Assembly (NCBI RefSeq): GCF_014649655.1
Contig: NZ_BMTL01000040.1
Coordinates: forward strand, 32,738 to 82,501
Direction: 5' to 3'
Origin: Streptomyces humidus
GTDB lineage: Bacteria > Actinomycetota > Actinomycetes > Streptomycetales > Streptomycetaceae
DNA length: 49,764 nt
The position numbers and the translations under genes are program-made. Shown in pieces: positions 14,582 to 22,616 of the stretch. The notes below the pieces were generated by a model that saw nothing but the letters and a program-made list of their open reading frames with translations, was not told the DNA's origin and did not search any database. Position 1 is the first letter of the stretch, and each line of letters starts with the position of its first letter.

Positions 14582-16759
14582 ATGACACAGAGCACCGCCA
14601 TCCGCTGGGAACAGGACCGCACCGGCCTCGTCACCCTCGTCCTCGACGACCCCGACCAGTCCGCGAACACCATGAACGCGGCCTTCCGCGCCTCGCTCGC
14701 CGCGGTCGCCGACCGCCTGGAGGCCGAGCAGGACTCCGTCCGTGGCATCGTCCTCACCTCCGCCAAGAAGACCTTCTTCGCCGGCGGCGACCTGCGCGAC
14801 CTGATCCGCGTCACCCCCGGCACGGCCCGCGAGTTCTTCGAGGGCGGACTGGAGATCAAGCGCAACCTCCGCCGCATCGAGACCCTCGGCAAGCCTGTCG
14901 TCGCCGCCCTGAACGGCGCGGCCCTCGGCGGCGGCTTCGAACTCGCCCTCGCCTGCCACCACCGTGTCGCCCTCGACGCGCCGGGTTCGAAGATCGGCTG
15001 CCCCGAGGTCACCCTCGGCCTGCTCCCCGGAGGCGGCGGCGTCGTGCGCACCGTGCGCCTGCTGGGCATCACCGACGCCCTCCTGAAGGTCCTCCTCAAG
15101 GGCAACCAGTACAACCCCCGCCAGGCCCTGGAGCACGGCCTGATCCACGAGGTCGCCGCCACGCCCGAGGAACTCCTCGCCAAGGCCCGCGCCTTCATCG
15201 ACGCCCACCCCGAGTCGCGGCAGCCCTGGGACGAGCCGGGTCACCGCATCCCCGGCGGCACCCCGTCGAACCCCCGGTTCGCCGCCAACCTGCCCGCCTT
15301 CCCGGCCAGTCTGCGCAAGGAGACCAACGGCGCCCCCTACCCGGCGCCGCGCGCGATCCTCGCCGCTGCCGTCGAGGGCGCCCAGGTCGACTTCGAGACC
15401 GCGCAGGTCATCGAGGCCCGCTACTTCGTGGAGCTGGCCGCCGGACAGACGTCGAAGAACATGATCCAGGCGTTCTTCTTCGACCTCCAGGCCGTCAACT
15501 CCGGCGTCAGCCGCCCCCGGGGCGTCGAGCCCCGCACGGTCCGCAGGGCCGCCGTCCTGGGCGCCGGGATGATGGGCGCGGGCATCGCCTACGCGTGCGC
15601 CCGCGCGGGCATCGACGTCGTCCTGAAGGACGTCTCCCCGGAGGCCGCCGCCAAGGGCAAGGGCTACTCCGAGAAGCTCTGCGCCAAGGCCGTCGCCCGG
15701 GGACGTACCACCCGGGAGAAGGCGGACGCGCTGCTCGCCCGCATCACGCCCACCGCGGACCCCGCCGACCTGGCCGGCTGCGACGCCGTCATCGAGGCCG
15801 TCTTCGAGGACACCGCCCTCAAGCACAAGGTCTTCCAGGAGATCGAGCACATCGTGGCCCCCGACGCCCTGCTGTGCTCCAACACCTCCACCCTGCCCAT
15901 CACCGCCCTGGCCGAAGGCGTCGAGCGCCAGGGCGACTTCGTCGGCCTGCACTTCTTCTCGCCCGTCGACAAGATGCCCCTCGTCGAGATCATCAAGGGC
16001 GAGCGCACCGGCGACGAGGCGCTCGCGCGCGCCTTCGACCTGGTCCGGCAGATCAGGAAGACCCCGATCGTCGTCAACGACTCGCGCGGCTTCTTCACCT
16101 CCCGTGTGATCGGCCAGTTCATCAACGAGGGCGTCGCCATGGTCGGCGAGGGCATCGAGCCCGCCTCCGTCGAGCAGGCGGCCGCGCAGGCCGGCTACCC
16201 GGCCAAGGTGCTCTCCCTGATGGACGAGCTGACGCTCACCCTTCCGCGGAAGATCCGCCGGGAGTCGAGGCGAGCCGTCGAGGAGGCCGGGGGCACCTGG
16301 ACCGCGCACCCCGCCGAAGCGGTCGTCGACCGCATGGTCGACGAGTTCGGGCGCACCGGGCGCAGCGGGGGAGCGGGCTTCTACGAGTACGCCGAGGACG
16401 GCGGCCGGACCGGGCTGTGGCCCGGCCTGCGCGAGCACTTCACGCGCGCGGGGGCCGCGATCCCGTTCGAGGACATGCAGGAACGCATGCTCTTCTCCGA
16501 GGCCCTCGACACGGTCAGGCTCCTGGAGGAAGGCGTCCTGACCTCCGTCGCCGACGCCAACATCGGCTCCCTGTTCGGCATCGGCTTCCCCGGCTGGACC
16601 GGCGGCGTGCTGCAGTACATCAACGGCTACGAGGGCGGGCTCCCCGGCTTCGTGGCACGCGCGCGTGAACTCGCCGAGCGCTACGGCGACCGCTTCACCC
16701 CGCCCGCGCTGCTGGTGGCGAAGGCGGACAACGGCGAGACGTTCACGGACGCGCGCTGA
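14582..16759 (+). CDS. Bifunctional enoyl-CoA hydratase / 3-hydroxyacyl-CoA dehydrogenase (FadB-like)
   Basis: A 725-residue multifunctional beta-oxidation protein. Residues about 1-230 are a crotonase domain (GIVLTSAKKTFFAGGDL, NGAALGGGFELALA and the Glu-containing GCPEVTLGLLPGGGG). From about 320 comes the NAD-binding dehydrogenase domain (AVLGAGMMGAGIAYACA), with the catalytic HFFSPVDKMPLVEI and the C-terminal helical domain. It hydrates enoyl-CoA and oxidises the 3-hydroxyacyl-CoA that the upstream thiolase then cleaves. Length and order match actinobacterial FadB/FadJ-type proteins. A convergent merR gene ends 13 bases downstream. Confidence 0.95.
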   Translation: MTQSTAIRWEQDRTGLVTLVLDDPDQSANTMNAAFRASLAAVADRLEAEQDSVRGIVLTSAKKTFFAGGDLRDLIRVTPGTAREFFEGGLEIKRNLRRIETLGKPVVAALNGAALGGGFELALACHHRVALDAPGSKIGCPEVTLGLLPGGGGVVRTVRLLGITDALLKVLLKGNQYNPRQALEHGLIHEVAATPEELLAKARAFIDAHPESRQPWDEPGHRIPGGTPSNPRFAANLPAFPASLRKETNGAPYPAPRAILAAAVEGAQVDFETAQVIEARYFVELAAGQTSKNMIQAFFFDLQAVNSGVSRPRGVEPRTVRRAAVLGAGMMGAGIAYACARAGIDVVLKDVSPEAAAKGKGYSEKLCAKAVARGRTTREKADALLARITPTADPADLAGCDAVIEAVFEDTALKHKVFQEIEHIVAPDALLCSNTSTLPITALAEGVERQGDFVGLHFFSPVDKMPLVEIIKGERTGDEALARAFDLVRQIRKTPIVVNDSRGFFTSRVIGQFINEGVAMVGEGIEPASVEQAAAQAGYPAKVLSLMDELTLTLPRKIRRESRRAVEEAGGTWTAHPAEAVVDRMVDEFGRTGRSGGAGFYEYAEDGGRTGLWPGLREHFTRAGAAIPFEDMQERMLFSEALDTVRLLEEGVLTSVADANIGSLFGIGFPGWTGGVLQYINGYEGGLPGFVARARELAERYGDRFTPPALLVAKADNGETFTDAR

Positions 16760-16772
16760 GCGGGCGGGCGCC

Positions 16773-17486
16773 TCAGGGGGAGCCGTCGGACGGCGGCTCC
16801 CCGAGCCACTCCCGCAGCTCCTCGGTGAGCGAGCGCTGGAAGGCCGTCAGCAGGGCCTGCACGACCAGGGGCTGCATGTGCGCCGACAGTGAGCGCACCG
16901 CCTGCGCGTCGCCCTCCGGCACCTCCTCGCGCAGCAGCCGCGACAGCTCGTGGGCCGCGGCGCGCGCGTGGTCGAGGAGGACGGCGCGGGCGGCACGGAT
17001 CGACTCCTGCGACAGCGGCACGTCCAGGAGCCGTACGCCCAGACGCAGCAGGCCGGGGTCGACGCCGTAGCCGTCCTGCCCGCGCCGTACGACGTTCATC
17101 GCGACGAGCCGGTCGACGTCCTCCTCGCCGAGCGGCCGTCCCGCCCTGCGCTGGAGTTCCTCGCGGGTCACCGTCTCCACCGCGTCGGGCGCCCAGGAGG
17201 CCACCACGGCCCGGTGGACGGCGAGGTCATGGGCGTCGAGCCCGGGCGGCAGCCGGTCCAGGTACCGCTCGATCGCCGCCAGCGTCAGTCCCTGCTCGCG
17301 CAGCTCCTCGATCAGCGCGAGACGGGCGAGGTGCGCGGGGCCGTAGTGACCCACCCGGCGCGGACCGATGACCGGCGGCGGCAGCAGCCCCTTGGTCGAG
17401 TAGAAGCGCACGGTACGCACCGTGACCCCCGCCCGGGCCGCCAGTTCGTCGACCGTGAGGGCCGGCTCCTCGATCTCGCTCGTCAT
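16773..17486 (-). CDS. MerR-family transcriptional regulator
   Basis: A 237-residue protein with an N-terminal MerR winged helix (LTVDELAARAGVTVRTVRFYSTKGLLPPP, then VGHYGPAHLARLALIEELREQGLTLAAIERYL) and a longer C-terminal effector domain without the Cys residues of metal sensors. It is convergent with the beta-oxidation operon and its promoter carries the same phased octamers as that operon, so it probably autoregulates and controls the operon in response to an acyl-CoA or related lipid. ATG 17486 lies 7 bases downstream of GATACT with no Shine-Dalgarno sequence, suggesting a leaderless transcript. The ligand is inferred only. Confidence 0.9.
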   Translation of the reverse strand: MTSEIEEPALTVDELAARAGVTVRTVRFYSTKGLLPPPVIGPRRVGHYGPAHLARLALIEELREQGLTLAAIERYLDRLPPGLDAHDLAVHRAVVASWAPDAVETVTREELQRRAGRPLGEEDVDRLVAMNVVRRGQDGYGVDPGLLRLGVRLLDVPLSQESIRAARAVLLDHARAAAHELSRLLREEVPEGDAQAVRSLSAHMQPLVVQALLTAFQRSLTEELREWLGEPPSDGSP

Positions 17487-17501
17487 GTGCAGCAGTATCG
17501 C

Positions 17502-17537
17502 TGTGACACCGGTGCTGTGACACCGGCGCTGTGAACC
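17502..17537 (-). promoter_or_regulatory. 14-bp-phased direct-repeat operator at the merR promoter
   Basis: On the minus strand GGTTCACA, GTGTCACA and GTGTCACA follow one another with an exact 14-bp period (17537-17530, 17523-17516, 17509-17502). The array ends 15 bases before the merR start and would overlap the -35 to -10 region of a promoter with GATACT (17499-17494) as -10. Confidence 0.75.
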
Positions 17538-17860
17538 CCGGGGCGGCGGAGCGCGGAGCCGCGGTGCGGGCCGCGCGAGTAGCGACGCTGTGTGACGCCG
17601 GCCGCCGCATGGTCACCCCGGGCTTGGGGCCTCGCGCGCTGCGGGCGGTGCGGGCGGCGCCGGATGCGGGGGGCCGCCGCCAGGATCCGCCGGCCCGCGT
17701 AGCCGGGGGCGCTGGAACCCGGCGCGTCGGTGCACATGCCACGGATAGGCTGCGCGGTGGCCGGGGGCAAGCGGTCCCGGGTCGAGCCGCTCGTCAGCGG
17801 GCGGCTGGCGCGGCGGGGCGCAGCGGTTACGGTGCACGACCACGGGGAGGGACGACGCAC
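17538..17860. other. Intergenic region, nothing recognised
   Basis: A 323-base GC-rich stretch between the divergent merR and PfkB-family genes. The frame of the kinase gene stays open through it, but there is no start with a ribosome binding site and no homology-like content, so I treat it as non-coding upstream sequence. Confidence 0.55.
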
Positions 17861-18844
17861 ATGAGCGCGGAGATCGACGGGGACGCAGCAGGGGACGTCG
17901 CAGGGGACATCGACGTGCTGGTCCTGGGCGGGGCCGGTGTGGACACCATCGTGTACGTGCCGGAGCTGCCGCTCCCGTACGCCGACAGCTACATGATCGA
18001 CGGCGGGATCCGTGCCCGCGCCGGGCAGACCGGCGACTTCGTCGCCCTGGGCCTGGCCGCCCTCGGCCTGCGCACCCACCACCTGGACTTCCTCGGCGAC
18101 GACCCCGAGGGCGACCTCGTGCGTGCGCTGCACCGGGACCGGGGGATCGGCCTCACCGCGATCCCGCAGCCCGCCGGCACCAAGCGCGCGGTCAACATGG
18201 TGAGCCCGGACGGGCGACGGCTCTCGCTGTACGACAACAGCCGCAGCCGCCCGGACGACCGTTTCCCCGAGGACACGCTGCGCGCCCTGGCCGCGGCGAG
18301 CCGCCACGCGCACGTGTCCATCACCCACCCCTGCGCCGAGGCCCTCCCCGTACTCCGCGAGGCGGGCGTGGGCATCTCCACCGACCTGCACAACTGGGAC
18401 GGCGAGAACCCCTACCACGAGGCCTTCGCCTACGAGGCGGACGTCGTGTTCGTCTCCGTGACCGCGCTGCCGGACCCGCACGCGACCATGCGCCGGATCG
18501 CCGCGCGCGGCCGCGCCGAGGTCGTCGTCGCGACGGCCGGGGCGGAGGGCGCGTACCTGCTGACCGGGGGCGAGGTGACCCACGTCCCGGCCGCCGCCCC
18601 GCCCGCGCCGGTGATCGACTCCAACGGCGCGGGCGACGCGTTCGCGGCCGCCTTCCTCTTCGGCCGGCTCCGCGGCGAACCGCCCCGCCGGTGCGCCGAG
18701 TACGGCGCGCTGGCGGGGGCGTACGCCTGCACGGTGCCGGCCACGGAGAGCGCCGCCCTGTCGCGAGCCGGACTGCCGGGCGCGGCGACCGCCCCCGGGG
18801 CGGTCACGGCTCCGGCGGCCGCCGCCTCACAGAGCGGTGCCTGA
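17861..18844 (+). CDS. PfkB-family carbohydrate kinase
   Basis: A 327-residue ribokinase-fold kinase. The N-terminal signature is DVLVLGGAGVDTIVYV with the substrate segment GGIRARAGQTGDFVALGLAALG, and the C-terminal PfkB signature VIDSNGAGDAFAAAF contains the catalytic Asp. In this protein the usual DTTGAGD reads DSNGAGD. It phosphorylates a sugar or nucleoside; the specific one cannot be read. GGGGAGG lies 9 bases before ATG 17861. The last 35 residues are Ala/Pro-rich and probably disordered. No transport or catabolic genes adjoin. Confidence 0.88.
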   Translation: MSAEIDGDAAGDVAGDIDVLVLGGAGVDTIVYVPELPLPYADSYMIDGGIRARAGQTGDFVALGLAALGLRTHHLDFLGDDPEGDLVRALHRDRGIGLTAIPQPAGTKRAVNMVSPDGRRLSLYDNSRSRPDDRFPEDTLRALAAASRHAHVSITHPCAEALPVLREAGVGISTDLHNWDGENPYHEAFAYEADVVFVSVTALPDPHATMRRIAARGRAEVVVATAGAEGAYLLTGGEVTHVPAAAPPAPVIDSNGAGDAFAAAFLFGRLRGEPPRRCAEYGALAGAYACTVPATESAALSRAGLPGAATAPGAVTAPAAAASQSGA

Positions 18845-18970
18845 CCCGGCGTCGGCGGGCCGTGACCGCAGTCCTGCCGGCGTGCCCCGCGAGCGGGCCG
18901 ACGCCCGGCGCGAGGACCCCCGGTGTGAGGACCCCGTGAGGTCTGTCACGAGGTCTGCCGGCGTGCGCCG

Positions 18971-19150
18971 TCAGTTCTGCTTACGTCTCGCCACGGTGAG
19001 GCCGACCACCCCGACCAGGGCGACGACCGAGCCCAGCAGCGTCAGCAGCGGCACACCGCCGATCAGACCGACAGCCATGATCACTGCTCCGACGAGCGGC
19101 AGCACCCGCCACACACCCAGACCCTCGTTGCCGTTCCGCGCGTTCGCCAT
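18971..19150 (-). CDS. Small two-helix membrane protein
   Basis: A 59-residue protein with a short polar N-terminus, two hydrophobic helices (WRVLPLVGAVIMAVGLIG and LLTLLGSVVALVGVVGLTV) and a basic tail RRKQN. The ribosome binding site GGGGAGA is 4-6 bases before ATG 19150. Function unknown; the topology suggests a hairpin with both ends in the cytoplasm. It is convergent with the PfkB-family gene. Confidence 0.65.
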   Translation of the reverse strand: MANARNGNEGLGVWRVLPLVGAVIMAVGLIGGVPLLTLLGSVVALVGVVGLTVARRKQN

Positions 19151-19536
19151 GGGCTCTCCCCGTTCTCTGCACCTGTCTGCCTGCACCGCTTGTTACCCAG
19201 AACCGCCCCGCACCAGACGGGAGTTCGGGAAGTTCCGGACGTGCCGCGGCCGGACCGGGAGGGTTCAGGCGCGTGGCCGCCGTGCGTCGCGGCGGTTTCC
19301 GCCTCGTCGCGCAGTGACTGCACCGCAGGCGCGCCCGGTCGTGGACGGCGGATGCCGAACCGGATCTCCGGGCCCGGGCCGCCCGGCTTCACCGTCCGGT
19401 CCCGTCACACGATCGCCGTTCGGCCGTCGGGAGCGAACCGCCGGACGGCCGTGTTCCGGCCACCGCCCGCCCCGCACTCACGCGGGCATCATCTGCCCTC
19501 TTCTGCACGGGAGTTGACGCGAGTACCGTCCCGCGC
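19151..19536. other. Intergenic region between divergent genes
   Basis: A 386-base gap that must hold the promoters of the small membrane protein and the S15 peptidase. A TACCGT (19524-19529) 7 bases before the peptidase ATG, with a weak TTCTGC 17 bases further upstream, could be a leaderless promoter. I see no gene or clear operator. Confidence 0.5.
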
Positions 19537-21486
19537 ATGCCGACACGCACGCGCTTCACGACCTGGAGACCGCTCGCGACCGCCGTCATCACCCTCCTGA
19601 CGGCTGCCTTACTCACCCCGGTGGCGGCCCACGGCGCACCACGCGAGAGCCGGCCCGTGTACTCCTACGCGGACGCCGTCCGCGAGGCCGTCTGGGTCGA
19701 CACCGGGCTCGACGCCGACGGCGACGGCCGTACGGACCGGGTCGCCGCCGACATCGTCCGCCCCCGCGAGCCCGCCGCACAGGGCCGCAAGGTGCCCGTC
19801 ATCATGGACGCGAGCCCCTACTACTCCTGCTGCGGGCGCGGCAACGAGGGGCAGCTCAAGACGTACGACGCGGCCGGGAACATCGTCCGGATGCCGCTGT
19901 TCTACGACAACTACTTCGTCCCGCGCGGCTATGCCGTCGTCGGCGTCGACCTGGCCGGCACCGGCCGCTCCGACGGCTGCGAGGACGTGGGAGGCCGCTT
20001 CGAGGTGCAGTCCGCCAAGGCGGTCGTCGACTGGCTGAACGGCCGCGCCAGGGCCTACACCACCCGCACCGGCTCCACAGCCGCCAGGGCGAGCTGGACC
20101 ACCGGCGCGACGGGCATGATCGGCAAGAGCTGGGACGGCACCATAGCCAACGCCGTCGCCGCCACCGGCGTCCGGGGCCTGAGGACGATCGTCCCGATCA
20201 GCGCCATCTCCTCCTGGTACGACTACTACTTCGCCCAGGGCGCGCCCCTGTACGACTCCGGCCCCGACGCCCTCGCCGACTACGTCACCGCCCCCGAAGC
20301 GCGCGCCCGGTGCACCGCCGTCCAGCGCCGGCTCGTCGACGGGGCGCCCCGCACCGGCGACCGGACGGCGCTGTGGACCGAGCGTGACTACGTCAAGGAC
20401 GCGCGCAAGGTGCGGGCCAGCGTCTTCCTCGTGCACGGCATGCAGGACCTCAACGTCCGCGCCAAGAACTTCGGCCAGTGGTGGGACGCCCTCGCGAAGA
20501 ACGGCGTCGAGCGCAAGATCTGGCTCTCCCAGACCGGCCATGTCGACCCCTTCGACTTCCGCCGCGCCGACTGGGTCGACACCCTGCACCGCTGGTTCGA
20601 CCACGAACTCCTCGGCTACGACAACGGCATCGACCGCGAGCCCATGGCCGACGTGGAACGTCACCCCGGCCAGTGGGTCACCTCGAAGGTCTGGCCGCCG
20701 CACGGCACCCGGACCGCGACCCTGCGCCCGGCCGCCGGCGACCGGCCCGGCGTCGGCGCCCTCGGCCTGCGCAAGGGCACGGGCAGGGCGACCTTCACCG
20801 ACGACCAGCGGCTCGACGAGATGGACTGGGCCGCGCGGATCGACACGGCGACCCCCGACAAGGCCGGCTTCGTCACCGGCGCCCTCACCCACGGCCTGCG
20901 CCTGGCCGGCTCCTCCGAGGTCACGGTCACCGCCACGCCCACCACGGCGACGGCCCACCTCAGCGCCGTCCTCGTCGACCTCGGCCCCGACACCGTCCGG
21001 GACTACGCGGCGAGCGGCGAGGGCATCATCACCCGCGCCGACCGCACCTGCTGGGGCGAGAGCACCGCGGGCGACAGCGCCTGCTTCAAGGAGACCGAGG
21101 CCAGGACGGCCGACGTCGTCGCCACCGTCGTCAGCCGGGGCTGGGCCGACCTCGGCACCTACGCAGACCCGGGCAAGGGTGTGCCGCTGATCCCGGGCAG
21201 GGTGTACACGATCACCCTCGACCTCGCGGCCACCGATCACGTGGTCCCGGCCGGTCACCGCCTCGCGCTGATCGTGGCGGGCACCGACAAGGACCTCATC
21301 GACCCGCCCGCCGACACTCCTACGCTCACCGTGGACCTGGCCCGTACCTCGGCCCGGGTCCCCTTCGTCGGCGGAGCCGAGGCGTTCGCCGCCGCGACGG
21401 CCGGGGCACGGCCGGCCGTCACCGCCTCGCAGGGCTTCCCGCCGGCCGGTGCGGGCGCGCCTGGCCGCGGGCTCCGCATTCCCTGA
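19537..21486 (+). CDS. Secreted X-Pro dipeptidyl-peptidase / S15-family hydrolase
   Basis: A 649-residue serine hydrolase with a signal peptide (hydrophobic ATAVITLLTAALLTPVAA, predicted cleavage near AHGA, residue 34). The alpha/beta-hydrolase core has the nucleophile S198 (MIGKSWDGT), D304 (HGMQDLNV) and H335 (QTGHVDP). A C-terminal jelly-roll domain typical of S15 peptidases and cocaine-esterase relatives follows (about 390-630). It would release X-Pro dipeptides outside the cell, as annotated Streptomyces homologues are said to do. Start ATG 19537 lies 7 bases after TACCGT and lacks a Shine-Dalgarno sequence. An acyl-esterase activity is the main alternative. Confidence 0.9.
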   Translation: MPTRTRFTTWRPLATAVITLLTAALLTPVAAHGAPRESRPVYSYADAVREAVWVDTGLDADGDGRTDRVAADIVRPREPAAQGRKVPVIMDASPYYSCCGRGNEGQLKTYDAAGNIVRMPLFYDNYFVPRGYAVVGVDLAGTGRSDGCEDVGGRFEVQSAKAVVDWLNGRARAYTTRTGSTAARASWTTGATGMIGKSWDGTIANAVAATGVRGLRTIVPISAISSWYDYYFAQGAPLYDSGPDALADYVTAPEARARCTAVQRRLVDGAPRTGDRTALWTERDYVKDARKVRASVFLVHGMQDLNVRAKNFGQWWDALAKNGVERKIWLSQTGHVDPFDFRRADWVDTLHRWFDHELLGYDNGIDREPMADVERHPGQWVTSKVWPPHGTRTATLRPAAGDRPGVGALGLRKGTGRATFTDDQRLDEMDWAARIDTATPDKAGFVTGALTHGLRLAGSSEVTVTATPTTATAHLSAVLVDLGPDTVRDYAASGEGIITRADRTCWGESTAGDSACFKETEARTADVVATVVSRGWADLGTYADPGKGVPLIPGRVYTITLDLAATDHVVPAGHRLALIVAGTDKDLIDPPADTPTLTVDLARTSARVPFVGGAEAFAAATAGARPAVTASQGFPPAGAGAPGRGLRIP

Positions 21487-21569
21487 CCCGCCGGCGCGAC
21501 TGCCCGAAACCGGTCGCGACAGGCCGAGACGGGCCAGGGAACGCGCACGCGCACCGGATCCGTGACCGG

Positions 21570-22526
21570 TCAGGAGGAGGCGGCCAGCGCGGCCGCCTCC
21601 TCCGCGCATCCCCAGGCCACGGTCACCCCGGCTCCGCCGTGTCCGTAGTGATGGACGACCGTGCGTCCGCCGGGCAGCGCCTGCCGCTCCAGCCGTACGG
21701 CCGGCCGGGCCGGCCGCAGGCCCACCCGGTGTGCCAGGATCCGCGCCCCGGCCACCTCCGGCCGCAGCGCGGCGCACCGCCGTACGATCGCCTCCGCCTG
21801 GGCGGGATCCGGTTCCAGGGACGAGACGCCGTCCTCGGACGTGCCGCCCAGCAGCAGCTGTCCCGGCTGGGGGAAGAAGTAGGTCAGCTCCCCGTCCGGG
21901 GCGGTGGACACCAGCCAGGTGTCCACCCCGGGGTTCTCCACCACGACCAGTTGCCCGCGCACCGGCCGCACCGAGGTGTCGCCGACCAGATCACGGGCGC
22001 CCAGGCCTGCGCAGTTGACCACGACCGGCGCGTCCACCGCCCCCAGGTCGGACACGGTGCGCTCCTCGACCGTGCCGCCCGCCCGCAGCAGTCGCGCCCG
22101 CAGCCACGGCAGATGCACCGCCATGTCGATCAGCGGCAGTCGCGCCCACACCGCGTTCCGCGCCGGGTGCTCGTGGGCGGCGGCCCGGCGCAGCGCGGGC
22201 AGCCGGCCCGCCGTCCAGCCCTCGACGTCCGCCGGGTCCACCTCGCCCATGGCGCCCTCGACCAGCCGCACCCCGGTCTCCTCGGGCCGCCCGGCCAGTT
22301 CCCGGTACACCTCGAGCGAACGCAGCGCCCACCGCCGTGCCGACGCCTTCGGCTCGATGTGGTACGGCCACCACAGCGCGCCCGCGACGGCGGAGGTGGT
22401 CCGCTCCGCGGCCTCCCGCGTCCATACCCGCACCCGCCGGCCGCGCTCGGCGAGGACGACGGCCGTCGTCAGCCCGACGACCCCGCTCCCGACGACGACG
22501 ATCCCGCCGTTTCCCTGAGTGTCCAC
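21570..22526 (-). CDS. D-amino acid oxidase family FAD-dependent oxidoreductase
   Basis: A 318-residue flavoprotein. The N-terminus VVVGSGVVGLTTAVVLAERG is the FAD dinucleotide fold. AGALWWPY, VVNCAGLGARDLVGD, PVRGQLVVVENPG and the C-terminal GHGGAGVTVAWG match D-amino acid oxidase (DAO) proteins, which oxidise D-amino acids to keto acids with release of H2O2. The Tyr/Arg substrate pair cannot be placed with confidence. GTG at 22526 lies 6 bases after TACCGT, so the mRNA is probably leaderless. Divergent from the ABC-F gene with only 90 bases between starts. Confidence 0.88.
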   Translation of the reverse strand: MDTQGNGGIVVVGSGVVGLTTAVVLAERGRRVRVWTREAAERTTSAVAGALWWPYHIEPKASARRWALRSLEVYRELAGRPEETGVRLVEGAMGEVDPADVEGWTAGRLPALRRAAAHEHPARNAVWARLPLIDMAVHLPWLRARLLRAGGTVEERTVSDLGAVDAPVVVNCAGLGARDLVGDTSVRPVRGQLVVVENPGVDTWLVSTAPDGELTYFFPQPGQLLLGGTSEDGVSSLEPDPAQAEAIVRRCAALRPEVAGARILAHRVGLRPARPAVRLERQALPGGRTVVHHYGHGGAGVTVAWGCAEEAAALAASS

Positions 22527-22616
22527 GCGGGGACGGTAGCCGACCCCGGCCCACGGCGTTCGGAGCGCAGCCCCGGCGACCGGGGGCGGCGCACGCCCAC
22601 TAGGATCTACCGTCTG

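Noticed and set aside
17538..17860. An N-terminal extension of the PfkB-family kinase
   Set aside because: The in-frame sequence is Ala/Arg/Gly-rich with no start signal, while the ATG at 17861 has a strong ribosome binding site and gives a normal kinase length.
18848..18905. Inverted repeat GGCGTCGGC / GCCGACGCC between the PfkB-family and small membrane protein genes
   Set aside because: The 9-bp arms are separated by 40 bases of GC-rich sequence; in this composition such a match is weak evidence for a terminator.
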